Assembly: GCF_015207605.1 (NCBI RefSeq) | Contig: NZ_JADEWO010000009.1 | Coordinates: 62,001-126,000 of the forward strand | DNA: 64,000 nucleotides | Direction: 5' to 3' | Source: Oculatella sp. LEGE 06141 | GTDB taxonomy: Bacteria; Cyanobacteriota; Cyanobacteriia; Elainellales; Elainellaceae | In this document: positions 46,804 through 55,527 of the stretch, one piece after another | How positions within the stretch are numbered: the stretch's first letter is position 1 | Layout of the letters: the number at the start of each line of letters is the position of its first letter | The notes under the pieces: generated by a model | Seen by the model: the letters and a program-made list of their open reading frames with translations, nothing else | The model's database searches: none | Told to the model about the DNA's origin: nothing | Position numbers and translations under genes: made by a program

Positions 46804-47052
46804 GTGTTAGCCACTAAGATGCGAATACGGCAGATAAGGGAGATCGAGGTGGAGGGCTTGGGCGAGCGGATCAAGCAAGCTCGCTTAAATTGCAGCAAAT
46901 CTCTTGAGGAAATCTGTGACGAGGTTGGGGTCTCCCGAACCTACTGGTACGACATTGAGAAGGAGACTTTGAAAGGGGCTTTATCAATTGAGAATTTAAG
47001 AAAAATTGAACAAGCTCTTGGGGTGACTCTGGGGGTGCAATTTAATGATTGA
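46804..47052 (+). CDS. Cro/CI-type HTH regulator
   Basis: 82 residues starting at GTG 46804 with GGAGGGG 6 bp upstream. HTH of the XRE family: LGERIKQARLNCSKSLEEICDEVGVSRTYWYDIEKETLKGALSIENLRKIEQALGVTL. It probably binds the operators just upstream and controls its own gene and the divergent early operon. Confidence 0.85.
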   Translation: MLATKMRIRQIREIEVEGLGERIKQARLNCSKSLEEICDEVGVSRTYWYDIEKETLKGALSIENLRKIEQALGVTLGVQFND

Positions 47053-47109
47053 GTATGGCTCAATCAACCTTTCTTCTCTGCCATCTGTACCCCTAGAACA
47101 GCGATCGCA

Positions 47110-47307
47110 ATGTCTAACTTAGACCTGAGAATTGGCGATCGCGTTGGCTATGTCACGCCGCCGTATCTCCCCACGTTTCCCTATTGGCAGCTCCAACGAT
47201 TTGCGATCGCAGTTGTGCGCGAAATCGAGGATTGGGGTGTGTATTGCGATGACCCCAATGGTTGGGGTATTTCAGTGTTCTGGGATGATGTACTACCACC
47301 GTTTTAA
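47110..47307 (+). CDS. small SH3-like/hypothetical protein
   Basis: 65 residues (LDLRIGDRVGYVTPPYLPTFPYWQLQRFAIAVVREIEDWGVYCDDPNGWGISVFWDDVLPPF), a beta-rich small domain with GDRV motif like the repeats in the 57.5-59.4 kb protein. A repeat copy lies 10 bp upstream. Unknown role. Confidence 0.55.
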   Translation: MSNLDLRIGDRVGYVTPPYLPTFPYWQLQRFAIAVVREIEDWGVYCDDPNGWGISVFWDDVLPPF

Positions 47308-47316
47308 GAGGAGACT

Positions 47317-47973
47317 ATGACTGAGCCTGATTTGCGATATCCCCTTCACTATCCCGCAGGCTGGAAGCGCACCACATTTCGCCAGCCGTCACAGTTCGAT
47401 CGCAACAGAACTAGAACGTTTGCCCAGGCACGTGATGAGCTGTTGAAGGAACTGGAGTTACTGAATGCAAAAAGCGTGGTTCTGTCTACCAACATTCCGT
47501 TGCGAGGAGACGGATTGCCTTACGCACGATTCAAGCAGCCTGAAGATCCAGGTGTTGCAGTCTATTTCCGGTTTGACCAAAAGCCGATGGTGCTGGCTTG
47601 CGATAGTTGGGATCGGGTCATCGATAACGTGTGGGCGATCGCCAAACACATCAACGCTCTGCGCGGACAGCAGCGGTGGGGGGTGGGGACGCTGGAGCAG
47701 GCATTTATGGGCTATGAGGCACTGCCTGAATCGACGAATGGGCAAGCGGCTGAAAAGCAGTGGTGGGAAGTGTTGGGCGTTAGCCAACACGCAAGCTGGG
47801 ATGAGGTTCGAGGGGCGTATCGCAACGAAGCCCTCTCACGTCATCCTGATCGCAACGGAGGCGATCGGACTAAATGGGATGAGTTAGAGCGGGCTTATAG
47901 GCGTGCCGAAACATCGTTTAAAATACGCTCAGAAAGTAAGTTAAACGGGGAGATAAGCCATGGCTCGTGTTGA
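47317..47973 (+). CDS. J-domain protein 1
   Basis: 218 residues. The C-terminal 70 residues are a J domain (WWEVLGVSQHASWDEVRGAYRNEALSRHPDRNGGDRTKWDELERAYRRAE) with intact HPD, which would activate host DnaK. The N-terminal part (DLRYPLHYPAGWKRTTFRQPSQFDRNRTRTFAQARDELLKELELL) is a family seen in cyanobacterial mobile elements. It probably recruits Hsp70 to phage replication or assembly. Confidence 0.8.
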   Translation: MTEPDLRYPLHYPAGWKRTTFRQPSQFDRNRTRTFAQARDELLKELELLNAKSVVLSTNIPLRGDGLPYARFKQPEDPGVAVYFRFDQKPMVLACDSWDRVIDNVWAIAKHINALRGQQRWGVGTLEQAFMGYEALPESTNGQAAEKQWWEVLGVSQHASWDEVRGAYRNEALSRHPDRNGGDRTKWDELERAYRRAETSFKIRSESKLNGEISHGSC

Positions 47974-48163
47974 ATGTGAAGTAGTCTATGGTACCCAAGA
48001 GAACGATTCTGGCACCGATTCACCTTGCGTTTGGACGACTTGCAGTCAGTGTGGCCATGAAACGATAAGTTGGGGAAACTCCGAAGCCAGTGTTCGTCGT
48101 TGTTTGGCATTAATGAACGAGGAGTGCCCTGAAGGAGCGGATAACTTCTACGTAGTTTCTTAA
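47960..48163 (+). CDS. small zinc-ribbon-like protein
   Basis: 67 residues with CVWTTCSQCGHETISW... and further CLALMNEECPE; Cys pairs fit a zinc ribbon. It overlaps the J-domain gene by 14 bp and has GGGGAG upstream of ATG. Function unknown. Confidence 0.6.
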   Translation: MARVECEVVYGTQENDSGTDSPCVWTTCSQCGHETISWGNSEASVRRCLALMNEECPEGADNFYVVS

Positions 48164-48242
48164 CTAGGTTTTGAGAACAACTATTGTCAGAGTGATTGCC
48201 AGCAAAAGCAAATACGACTCAGGCGTATAGGGGTTTATCGCC

Positions 48243-48410
48243 CTTGGTGGTGCAGAAAACTTTTTTGAGTCTCACAATCGAGAGCTTGGAAGATCAAAAC
48301 GGTGGCTGAAACCCAGTGCCCTCGTTCGATTTTTTGGAAAATCCCAAGATTACCCTCTTATTGAGAATCCTGTTTCCATAAGGGTTTCAGGAGTTTTCTG
48401 CACCACTAAG
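48243..48410. mobile_element. 168-bp MITE with 10-bp target-site duplication
   Basis: Terminal inverted repeats CTTRGTGGTGCAGAAAACT (18 of 19 matched) at 48243-48261 and 48392-48410, flanked by the direct repeat GTTTATCGCC at 48233-48242 and 48411-48420. It has no transposase gene and so is a non-autonomous element. The 10-bp duplication points to a DDE transposase. The 458-bp gap 48164-48621 is otherwise free of genes. Confidence 0.85.
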
Positions 48411-48566
48411 GTTTATCGCCTTTCTCTTTATCAATGATAGCGTTCAACGCTATGCACCAGGCATTCTAGGTAAAGGGGAGAATAACTAACCAGGAGGCGA
48501 TACGGAGAGTTCTTTTTAGACTTCTGATCGCTACCTGATCATCTGAAGGGGTCGTCCACGAAGCAT

Positions 48567-48599
48567 TAGCCGCACTGCAAGCAAGTTGTAATGCGGCTA
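48567..48599. terminator. hairpin between MITE and DUF5131 gene, possible terminator
   Basis: Stem TAGCCGCA / TGCGGCTA with a 17-nt loop. There is no clear T-run on either side, so termination is uncertain. Confidence 0.35.
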
Positions 48600-48621
48600 T
48601 CAAGCATTGTCAGATCAAGGG

Positions 48622-49398
48622 TTAAAGAGGTAGAGCGATTTGAGCTTCCTGAACAGGTTCTTTCTGAGATAACTGAACGGTTTTTGACCCTGCTGATGGA
48701 AAACCATCCCAAGTTCTACCATCCAAGGTTCGTCCATTTCGCTTCTTCTGAACGCCGCCCCATTGTTTGAAGAAGAAGGGAACATCCGCTGCTAGACACT
48801 GCTCACGTATTTCTCTTACCCAATCCGATTTCATTGGTCTTGCACCAATGCCGGATTCACCACCTACAATGACCCAATCGATTCCAGTTAAATTAAGCTG
48901 TAACGGACCCAATAGTGGTTCGCAGGATAAGAATCGAATCTGAGCTGGAACCTGTCTTAGCAAATCAATTCGAGTTGTCCAAGCTTGCGACTCAACGCTT
49001 ACTCCTGCCCAAACATTGGAGGGTAATTTCCCAACTTGCTTCGCAATTTCTAGCATTCGTTCAGGCCGTTTTGTAAGTAACTGAAACTGATGCCAGTGTG
49101 CCCTCTCCATGACCGAGATGACCTTGTGAATAAAGTCGTCTGGAACTTCTGGATGAAACAAGTCGCTCATTGAGTTTACAAAGATCAGGCGTGTTTTCTT
49201 CCAGGTTAATGGCAATTCCAATCGCTCATGCCAGATTCTAATGTCAAATCCCTGCTCGTATGGATGACCCTCTATTCCGCGCCATCGCTCAGCAAATCGC
49301 TTTGCATAGCAGTTCTTACACCCTGGACTAATTTCATCACATCCAGTTGTGGGATTCCAGGTAGATTCAGTCCACTCTATTGCTGAGTTCATTGACAT
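48622..49398 (-). CDS. DUF5131 (phage Gp37/Gp68) three-Cys-motif protein
   Basis: 258 residues. [35 protein letters not shown] with C20-x6-C27-x2-C30, then [61 protein letters not shown] and [55 protein letters not shown], all typical of this family, probably radical-SAM related. It usually pairs with TcmP, as here. GGGAGAG ribosome site before ATG 49398. Confidence 0.9.
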   Translation of the reverse strand: MSMNSAIEWTESTWNPTTGCDEISPGCKNCYAKRFAERWRGIEGHPYEQGFDIRIWHERLELPLTWKKTRLIFVNSMSDLFHPEVPDDFIHKVISVMERAHWHQFQLLTKRPERMLEIAKQVGKLPSNVWAGVSVESQAWTTRIDLLRQVPAQIRFLSCEPLLGPLQLNLTGIDWVIVGGESGIGARPMKSDWVREIREQCLAADVPFFFKQWGGVQKKRNGRTLDGRTWDGFPSAGSKTVQLSQKEPVQEAQIALPL

Positions 49399-49437
49399 AA
49401 TATCTCTCCCAAATCCGGCTTCTGTTTTTAATTATTA

Positions 49438-50733
49438 TCACACGATTTTCACTTTGCTTTCTAGTGTTGGGAATCGTTTTTTACCTAAGGATTCAGTTTG
49501 AATAATACCTTCAGTGAATAATTCAATCATTATGGTTCGATAATCGGATCGTTTCAGGTAACCCAGGTCATAGCCTTGACTACCTAAAGTAAGAATAAGG
49601 TCAGTAATCACATCATCCATCTTCTTCCATTGTTGATTTCTTTGCTTTAAAAGTTGAATGATTTTAGGTTTGATCTCACTCTTCCTTTGCTGAGTCTGTC
49701 GCTCCCATGCTTGCTGTAAAAAATTCCTATTCTTCTTACTCTTATCGACTTCGTAAAATAGAAGCTTATTTTCGTCTGCAAAGAAGTCGTTTAAGAACTC
49801 CCCGCAGGCTTTCCGCGGATGATTACTACCAACCACAATGCTATACATTGGACGCAAATCGGTGTACCGTTCTTTTATGTCAAAACTAGCAACTCCATTA
49901 AACTGACCTTCATTAGCAATTCTTTGGGTAAAGTAATCAAGTGCCCAACGTTCAAATTGTTGCGGCTCATCTTTTAACTCCAGCCATTTTGGTTTCCAAT
50001 CTTCATCAGAATTAGGCCCGAGCATCTTTGTTAAATTTTGCATATAAGTCCCAGCTATTTTTTTCATCCTTTCGTTGTCTGATTTTTGTGTCAAGTAACC
50101 TGCATGACGCGCAACAGAAGAGTTATGAAATAGCAAAAAAAGTTCTCCCTTAAATCTGCTAACATATCGACCAATCATGCCAATTTGTTCGAAGTTTATA
50201 CCTTTGACTCCAAAAGAATCTAGGAAGAAGATTGTAGGGTACTCATTCAAATCTTCTATTATTTGAGGAAAAGTTTTATCAAACCGTTGTGGCTTGTAAA
50301 TTTTGCACTCTACTCCATTTCCAATTCCTAAGCAATTTGCCTGAAGTTCCTTGTTTGTTTTCTTATGTGCTTCTGCAAAAAAACATCGTAGATTAACTCG
50401 CTTTTCAGCCCGAAACACTTGGGCACATTTGAGGGCAATCAAAGGAGAACCGTCGGTATCTAGAAGATCAATGTTATATCGCTTCCAAAAATTAGATTTT
50501 TCGACAAAGTCCTCAATGCCAAAACCATCATCGTACTTTCCCGCACCCGCAAATCCATCCACATAATTAATGTGTCTAGATTGAAAGGGTTTATCTCCAC
50601 CCAAGTTGTAACAATGCGATTGAATATAACGCAGCATAATTCGGTGTTTTGCAGCAGACCAAGAACGCTTGCATGTGAAAAACTCTTGTGGTCCGTCAGA
50701 ATTTTGGTTGAGCAGTGGAAGTTGATGGAACAT
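49438..50733 (-). CDS. tcmP: three-Cys-motif partner protein TcmP
   Basis: 431 residues. INYVDGFAGAGKYDDG... IDLLDTDGSPLIALKCAQVF... NLRCFFAEAHKKTNKELQ and YPTIFFLDSFGVKGINFEQIGMIGRYVSRFKGELFLLFHNSSVARHAGYLTQK match TcmP, a methyltransferase-like fold partner of DUF5131 proteins. It forms a two-gene operon with the downstream gene. AT-rich and free of the CCCCTAGAAC repeat, it looks recently acquired. The biological role of the pair is not established; defence or DNA modification have been suggested for such modules. Confidence 0.85.
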   Translation of the reverse strand: MFHQLPLLNQNSDGPQEFFTCKRSWSAAKHRIMLRYIQSHCYNLGGDKPFQSRHINYVDGFAGAGKYDDGFGIEDFVEKSNFWKRYNIDLLDTDGSPLIALKCAQVFRAEKRVNLRCFFAEAHKKTNKELQANCLGIGNGVECKIYKPQRFDKTFPQIIEDLNEYPTIFFLDSFGVKGINFEQIGMIGRYVSRFKGELFLLFHNSSVARHAGYLTQKSDNERMKKIAGTYMQNLTKMLGPNSDEDWKPKWLELKDEPQQFERWALDYFTQRIANEGQFNGVASFDIKERYTDLRPMYSIVVGSNHPRKACGEFLNDFFADENKLLFYEVDKSKKNRNFLQQAWERQTQQRKSEIKPKIIQLLKQRNQQWKKMDDVITDLILTLGSQGYDLGYLKRSDYRTIMIELFTEGIIQTESLGKKRFPTLESKVKIV

Positions 50734-50895
50734 CTTTAAGGTTGGTTGTTGAGTTGTGAGAAATGATAGCGAACTCTAACAAATTGGATTCATCGTCATC
50801 GGCATACAATCCCTAGCCCAAACGATTGTCCAAACGTCAACCCAACGTAGCACAACCAATCCGATCGCCTCCTCATCCCCTAGAACAAACTGCCG

Positions 50896-51957
50896 ATGCC
50901 AGGGCACCCTAAGTCCGTAGCCTTGGACAGCACAATGGAAAAGATCAAGACCTTCCTCGGATGGGGATTTGGCGTATTTTTTGGGCTGGGTACGATCACC
51001 ATGTTTATGCCACCCAGCCTTTTGAGCCTTACTTATGGCGTGATATTGCTGGTTTGGTGCCTCATCTGCCTGCCACCCGTCAACCGCTTTTTGAGGCGTT
51101 TGGGCAGACTGCCTAGCATGCGAACTAAAATCGCTGTATTTGTCGTTGGACTGTCGCTCATTGGTAAGTTGCCGCCATTGCCAGTCGAGACAGCGGCTCA
51201 AGAACCAACTCAACACATCGCACCCAGCCCGATCGCATCCCCTAGAACAACTCCTATCGTTGCACCATCGATCGCCCCTTCCCCAACGCCGATCGCATCT
51301 GTAGCTCTTGCCTCAACGGCGATCGATCGCACCCCTGCTGAAGTGGTTTCAGTAGGAGATGGCGATACGTTTCAGGCGATTTACACCAGCGATCGCAGTT
51401 CCGTAACGGTTCGTATGGCGTGCATTGATTCACCCGAATCTGCTGCCCCCCAAGGGTAAGAATCAACCGACCGATTACGGCAGCTCCTGCCTAGAGGAAC
51501 AGAGGTAGAGCTGCGCGTTGTAGACACCGATCGCTACGGTCGTGAAGTTGCTGAAGTGTACCGCGATGGTCAATCGGTCAACCTGCAATTGGTGCAGGAA
51601 GGACATGCGGTGGTTTATCGCCAATATTTGAGCGGCTGCGATGCTACACGCGATCGCTACCTGGAAGCTGAAGATCAAGCTAAACAGCAGCGGCTTGCTT
51701 TCTGGAGCCAGGATAATCCCATCATGCCGTGGGATTGGCGACGAGGTGACCGGTCATCTGCTAGCCCTGAACCGATGGCTGTTCCTGCTCCTTTGCAATC
51801 GACTGCCAACTCGATTGCTCAACCTGCTGGTGGCGACTATAACTGCTCTGACTTCAGCACCCGTGCAGAAGCACAGCGAATTTTAGATGCTGACCCGAGT
51901 GATCCTTATAAGCTCGATCGTGACCATGACGGAGAAGCATGTGAGTCACTACCGTGA
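50896..51957 (+). pseudogene. SNase-like nuclease with excalibur domain, split by an in-frame TAA
   Basis: The frame encodes membrane segments (IKTFLGWGFGVFFGLGTITMFM... LTYGVILLVWCLICL; MRTKIAVFVVGLSLIG), a Pro/Ser linker, and an SNase domain: EVVSVGDGDTFQAIYTSDRSSVTVRMACIDSPESAAPQG, then TAA at 51457-51459. The same frame goes on through LRQLLPRGTEVELRVVDTDRYGREVAEVYRDG... EGHAVVYRQYLSGCDATRD and ends in an excalibur domain (YNCSDFSTRAEAQRILDADPSDPYKLDRDHDGEACESL). CAA to TAA is the simplest cause. Two CCCCTAGAAC copies lie upstream and inside. Confidence 0.85.
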
Positions 51958-52084
51958 TGAACTGCCACCCTCAGCTTCAACCATCCGCAATTAACCTTTC
52001 ACGCTTCAGCAAGAAAAACCCTTAGGTGCTGCTTTAAAATTAAGGTGCAGCGAGGGGATCGACCCCCTTCCACTAGTTTTAAAG

Positions 52085-52140
52085 CAAAGCTACAGTGCCA
52101 AAAAAGCTTGCGGGTACCCCAAGCCACCTAGAGAGGTTGG
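52085..52140 (+). ncRNA. short structured leader, weakly similar to the 17.4-kb RNA
   Basis: AAAAAAGCTTGCGGGTACCCC (split as AAGCTTGCGGG / TACCCC) then AAGCCACCT-AGAG-AGGTTGG resemble the start of the RNA candidate at 17.43 kb (AAGCCTTCCGGTAGCCCC, AGCCAGGAG). The long 3' part with GTGCCAGTCCC is missing. It includes an 8-bp palindrome GGGTACCC. Probably a leader or operator of the PAS gene; RNA origin is speculative. Confidence 0.25.
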
Positions 52141-52141
52141 C

Positions 52142-52816
52142 ATGGAAATAAAGGAGTTATTGATTGAGCGGCTCAAGCAAATTCTTGCGCGATCGCCTGA
52201 AGTTTTTCAGCACATTAATGAGGTCAATATCAGTTCTGATTTAAGAGAATTGATATTAGAAATTAAGCCCTCTACAGCAGCAACTAATGCTGTTGCCAAA
52301 CACGTCGAAGACATCACTCAGCAGTGCATCTCACTGGCACCGTTTGAGCAAATTGTCTTGAAATTTTACGCGCCTGTAAGGACGGATGTGGCTCTCGAAG
52401 TTGCTGACATAACTGAACTTCACCCATCCACTATGGAACCAATACTAGGGCCAATTGACGACCAACATCAGCAAGAGCAAGTCCTATTTTGCTCCTGCTG
52501 CCGATCGCTAATAAACTACCTCGTAAAAGAGGCATCGGTTTTCATTATTAGCACCACTGGAATTTATCTGGAAGTGAATATCCATCAGGGAACCATCTCA
52601 ATGATTCCTGATGAATACATGCTCGGAAAGCGGCTTGACGAGGTGCTTCCCATTGCCACGGCTCAGTTAATCATGGAGGCGATCGATCGCGTCTACGATA
52701 GCGGCCAGCCAGAACAAATTGAATATCCGATCAAATCTTTTCGCTATTGCACCGAACTGATTCCCGTGCCGAACGAGAATAGGGTGCTGGCGATCGTTAA
52801 GCGCATCAAGCGTTAA
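52142..52816 (+). CDS. PAS-domain protein
   Basis: 224 residues. The C-terminal part SVFIISTTGIYLEVNIHQGTISMIPDEYMLGKRLDEVLPIATAQLIMEAIDRVYDSGQPEQIEYPI... ELIPVPNENRVLAIVKRI is a PAS domain (the MLGKRLDEVLP motif is typical). The N-terminal half is helical with a Cys pair (LFCSCCRSLI). No output domain is present, so it may sense redox, light or a ligand and act through protein contacts. Unusual for a phage. Confidence 0.8.
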   Translation: MEIKELLIERLKQILARSPEVFQHINEVNISSDLRELILEIKPSTAATNAVAKHVEDITQQCISLAPFEQIVLKFYAPVRTDVALEVADITELHPSTMEPILGPIDDQHQQEQVLFCSCCRSLINYLVKEASVFIISTTGIYLEVNIHQGTISMIPDEYMLGKRLDEVLPIATAQLIMEAIDRVYDSGQPEQIEYPIKSFRYCTELIPVPNENRVLAIVKRIKR

Positions 52817-52823
52817 GGCTGCA

Positions 52824-53198
52824 TCAAGCCTTAACGCTGCTAAATCCGTTGGTGTGGCGATCGCCTGTCCACGGGTCAATTATCTCCCGCATCACGTCTA
52901 CCATGTCGCCCACTCGATAGGAGGAACCATCTGGAAACTTTAGAAAACTAGCCATTTCCAAGGCAATCAGAACGTCGATTCGAGGGGAGCCGTCACCGCG
53001 CTCTAGCCGCCCAACGGCGCTCTCTGAAACCTTTATACCTGTCTGCTCAGTGAGCCACGTTGCTAAGGCTTGCTGAGTTTTTTCGTGCTGGAAAGCGCTC
53101 ATCCACTCTGGAGCGCGATCGCTCCCTTGACGATCGCGCATTGCTGCGACGAATTGCCCAAAAATGTATTGTCCGTTGGCAGTAACGCCCCTCTTCAT
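52824..53198 (-). CDS. repressor-like HTH protein
   Basis: 124 residues from ATG at 53198 with GGAGAG upstream (frame opens at 53237 inside a palindrome). HTH: FQHEKTQQALATWLTEQTGIKVSESAVGRLERGDGSPRIDVLIALEMASFLKFPDGSSYRVGDMVDVMREII. It is XRE-type with unusual spacing. The 22-bp palindrome upstream is a likely autoregulatory operator. Confidence 0.8.
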   Translation of the reverse strand: MKRGVTANGQYIFGQFVAAMRDRQGSDRAPEWMSAFQHEKTQQALATWLTEQTGIKVSESAVGRLERGDGSPRIDVLIALEMASFLKFPDGSSYRVGDMVDVMREIIDPWTGDRHTNGFSSVKA

Positions 53199-53215
53199 TA
53201 TCTCTCCTTTCCAAT

Positions 53216-53237
53216 GTGGTACCCATGTGGGTACCAC
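53216..53237. promoter_or_regulatory. 22-bp perfect palindrome, operator of the HTH gene
   Basis: Arms GTGGTACCCA and TGGGTACCAC separated by TG, 18 bp before the start at 53198. The half-site TGGGTAC is shared with the palindrome at 32653-32672. Confidence 0.8.
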
Positions 53238-53261
53238 TCCAAATTAACCCAGAGCTTACCC

Positions 53262-53337
53262 AATTCAATATTGATTCTACGAAGAAAGGCTAAGTCGATC
53301 TTGACGGATTCAATATTGAATCTTTTAATATTGAATG
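53262..53337. promoter_or_regulatory. AT-rich palindromic sites before the RHH gene
   Basis: Perfect palindrome GATTCAATATTGAATC at 53307-53322, with imperfect copies AATTCAATATTGATTC at 53262 and TTTTAATATTGAATG at 53323. Probably an operator cluster for the ribbon-helix-helix protein at 53364 and the divergent HTH gene. Confidence 0.75.
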
Positions 53338-53363
53338 TAGGCAGTTGGGCAATCCTAAAAAAA

Positions 53364-53543
53364 ATGGAACTGGAAAAAATAACCATCCGAATTCCCGTGA
53401 GTTTAAAGCGACGACTGAAGATTCTCTGCGTGGAAACGGATCAAACGATTCAGGAGATAGCCAGCGCAGCGCTTAAGGAAAAGATTGAATCGCTTGAAAA
53501 GCAGCAAGAGTCGCAAGAGTCGCGCTTAGTGCAGGCTGCATGA
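53364..53543 (+). CDS. small ribbon-helix-helix regulator
   Basis: 59 residues from ATG at 53364: MELEKITIRIPVSLKRRLKILCVETDQTIQEIASAALKEKIESLEKQQ. Strand plus two helices of the Arc/CopG type. It is likely a repressor binding the palindromes directly upstream. Confidence 0.75.
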   Translation: MELEKITIRIPVSLKRRLKILCVETDQTIQEIASAALKEKIESLEKQQESQESRLVQAA

Positions 53544-53659
53544 ACCCTTCCAGGGCAAGCAATCCTTCGTAATCACAACCTTTAAAAACAGAAACAGCCG
53601 TCCCACCTCGCAAGTGACCGGCTGCTCTGTGTCCCCCTTACATGGAGACAGCTTCTATT

Positions 53660-54628
53660 ATGTCTACTAGTTTATCAGCTACACGATCGCCTGTATCAGT
53701 TCCGGATGAATTTTGCCGGAAGCCGTATAAAAATCTGCGGCTGCATGACGAATTTAACAGTTACTTCGATCGCCGCTATCAACGCTGCCAGGTTGCAGCC
53801 ACGCCTAAAGTTGAAGGCGATCGAGTCACGGTCTTGCTCCGCCCAATCAGCCGCAAGCCTGGAAAGAACCTCGTCAAGGCCACCTTTGCAGCAGAGGCGA
53901 TCGCTGAAGTCTACCGCGATCGCACCCCTCCTCCCAAAGAAGCGGATCGGCGGTATGAAGAAATCGTTTTAAGCATCCTTCAGCCTGGGATGGGACTGCG
54001 ATCGACCCGTGATATCCAGGATTTAGCGCGGCGGCAGCATGGGAACCTTATTAAGTCGCGACTGCAAGCGGTTTGCAACACCCTGGTGAGGCGAGGCGTA
54101 TTGATCAAGAAGAACCGTGGTTGCTGCATGTATCGCCTGCCTCTTCCTCAGGTCAAAGGATTGCCCGTGGTTGAGAACCAGGGAACGCGATCGGAGCGTT
54201 TGGGCTGGGTTGTCGAGTTTAAGTTGGTTCGCTCCATAGGGCAAACGCACCCAGTAGTGCAGTGGGTTGATGGAGGTCACTCCTTTTCTAGTGACGTGTT
54301 GCTAGAGCCGGCTGAAGATCGGGCGGCACTCCAGCGAATCGAGGCAGCGAAGCGAGGTGAGCAGCTAATTCCTGCGTCGATCGCCCATCTTAAACCCATC
54401 ATCATCCCCGTAGACCTGTTGCAGGCGCTATATCAACCCGACTCTCTCAAGAGCCGGGTCAACAACCAGGTCTTGCTAGAGGTTGCTGAACTAATCGGCA
54501 TTCCTGGAGCTGTTCGAGGCTGTCTCACAAGCCCCGAGCGCCATCAGGTGCTTGATTATCTCGACTTCTACTATCCCAAGTGGCGAGACGGGGTCGCGAA
54601 TTATTCACTGTCGTTAGCGATCGCGTAG
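53660..54628 (+). CDS. winged-helix protein, replication/regulation candidate
   Basis: 322 residues from ATG at 53660 (the frame opens at 53642). The middle YEEIVLSILQPGMGLRSTRDIQDLARRQHGNLIKSRLQAVCNTLVRRGVLIKKNRGCCMYRL is a winged helix. The C-terminal part (QALYQPDSLKSRVNNQVLLEVAELIGIPGAVRGCLTSPERHQVLDYLDFYYPKW) is helical. It begins the long plus-strand early operon and could be a replication initiator or regulator. Confidence 0.6.
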   Translation: MSTSLSATRSPVSVPDEFCRKPYKNLRLHDEFNSYFDRRYQRCQVAATPKVEGDRVTVLLRPISRKPGKNLVKATFAAEAIAEVYRDRTPPPKEADRRYEEIVLSILQPGMGLRSTRDIQDLARRQHGNLIKSRLQAVCNTLVRRGVLIKKNRGCCMYRLPLPQVKGLPVVENQGTRSERLGWVVEFKLVRSIGQTHPVVQWVDGGHSFSSDVLLEPAEDRAALQRIEAAKRGEQLIPASIAHLKPIIIPVDLLQALYQPDSLKSRVNNQVLLEVAELIGIPGAVRGCLTSPERHQVLDYLDFYYPKWRDGVANYSLSLAIA

Positions 54629-54640
54629 GGGGATACAGAG

Positions 54641-54907
54641 ATGACTATTCAAACTGTTTTTATCCCCTCCACAGATGAGCATGAAGGCGTTTACTTTGCT
54701 CGCTACCGCGTGAAGTGGGTTTGCCCTGCCTGTGGTGGTCAGCGTGGTGAAATCTTTCCAATTCGCAGCTATGACGGTTCACGCAGCCAGGTCTGTGATG
54801 GATGGAGGAATCCTTGTGGACACATTGATAGATACTCTCAAGTCCGTCAAGAAGCTGCCACCAATGGACTCAATCTGAAAGCTGAAACTGGAGGTAGCTC
54901 ATGTTGA
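54641..54907 (+). CDS. zinc-ribbon protein
   Basis: 88 residues with WVCPACGGQRGEIFPIRSYDGSRSQVCDGWRNPCGHIDRY, a CxxC...C..C zinc ribbon. It overlaps the following J-domain gene by 7 bp. Related small zinc ribbons are frequent in this region of the prophage. Function unknown. Confidence 0.65.
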   Translation: MTIQTVFIPSTDEHEGVYFARYRVKWVCPACGGQRGEIFPIRSYDGSRSQVCDGWRNPCGHIDRYSQVRQEAATNGLNLKAETGGSSC

Positions 54908-55491
54908 CTCTAGTCTTAGCACTCAACCTCTTGGCTCTAGAAGCTCCGTTTGAGCTAATTCAGCTCAAAGATGCCTATCGTCGTGAGATCAAAAAATGGC
55001 ATCCCGACCTAAACCCACATCGACTTGAAAAAGCTACCGAACACTGTCAAGACCTTAATGCTGCTTATGACCTGCTAGAAGCAACCCTAGCTGCCAACAA
55101 CAAGCAACAAAGTCCCCTTTGGGCAGAGTGGATGAACAAGAAACTGCCAGAGTGGGAGCGTGAATTCAAAGATTTGTGGCGTAATGCCTATTGGAAAACG
55201 GCCTTAGGTGAAAACAAGCCCGATTCAGGGCTACATTATTCCACCTGCATCGCCAACTTTAAGCGAGCAGCGATCGAACCTCGCCCTGAATGGTTTAAAG
55301 GATGCCTGTTTGCTGATACGCCAGAATCACGGACTCAGTACCGTGAGCATTTGCTGAAGATTGCGCCTAATCAGAAGCTGCGTGAGGAATGGGCACGCAA
55401 ATATTTTGCATTAGAGTTTGGCGAAAGCTGCTGGGTGTTCTACCTACCAGCCTCTAGAGCGTTGCTGACTGGAGGGGCCAATGTGGCTTGA
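54901..55491 (+). CDS. J-domain protein 2
   Basis: 196 residues. J domain at the N-terminus: FELIQLKDAYRREIKKWHPDLNPHRLEKATEHCQDLNAAYDLLEA with HPD. The rest contains YWKTALGENKPDSGLHYSTCIANFKRAAIEPRPEWFKGCLFADTPESRTQYREHLLKIAPNQKLREEWARKYFALEFG, a type seen in cyanobacterial phage/plasmid replication regions. It may recruit DnaK to a replication complex. The second J-domain protein of this prophage. Confidence 0.8.
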   Translation: MLTLVLALNLLALEAPFELIQLKDAYRREIKKWHPDLNPHRLEKATEHCQDLNAAYDLLEATLAANNKQQSPLWAEWMNKKLPEWEREFKDLWRNAYWKTALGENKPDSGLHYSTCIANFKRAAIEPRPEWFKGCLFADTPESRTQYREHLLKIAPNQKLREEWARKYFALEFGESCWVFYLPASRALLTGGANVA

Positions 55492-55527
55492 TACCGTGCT
55501 AACGGCGATCGCCAGAGGAAGTGAGAC

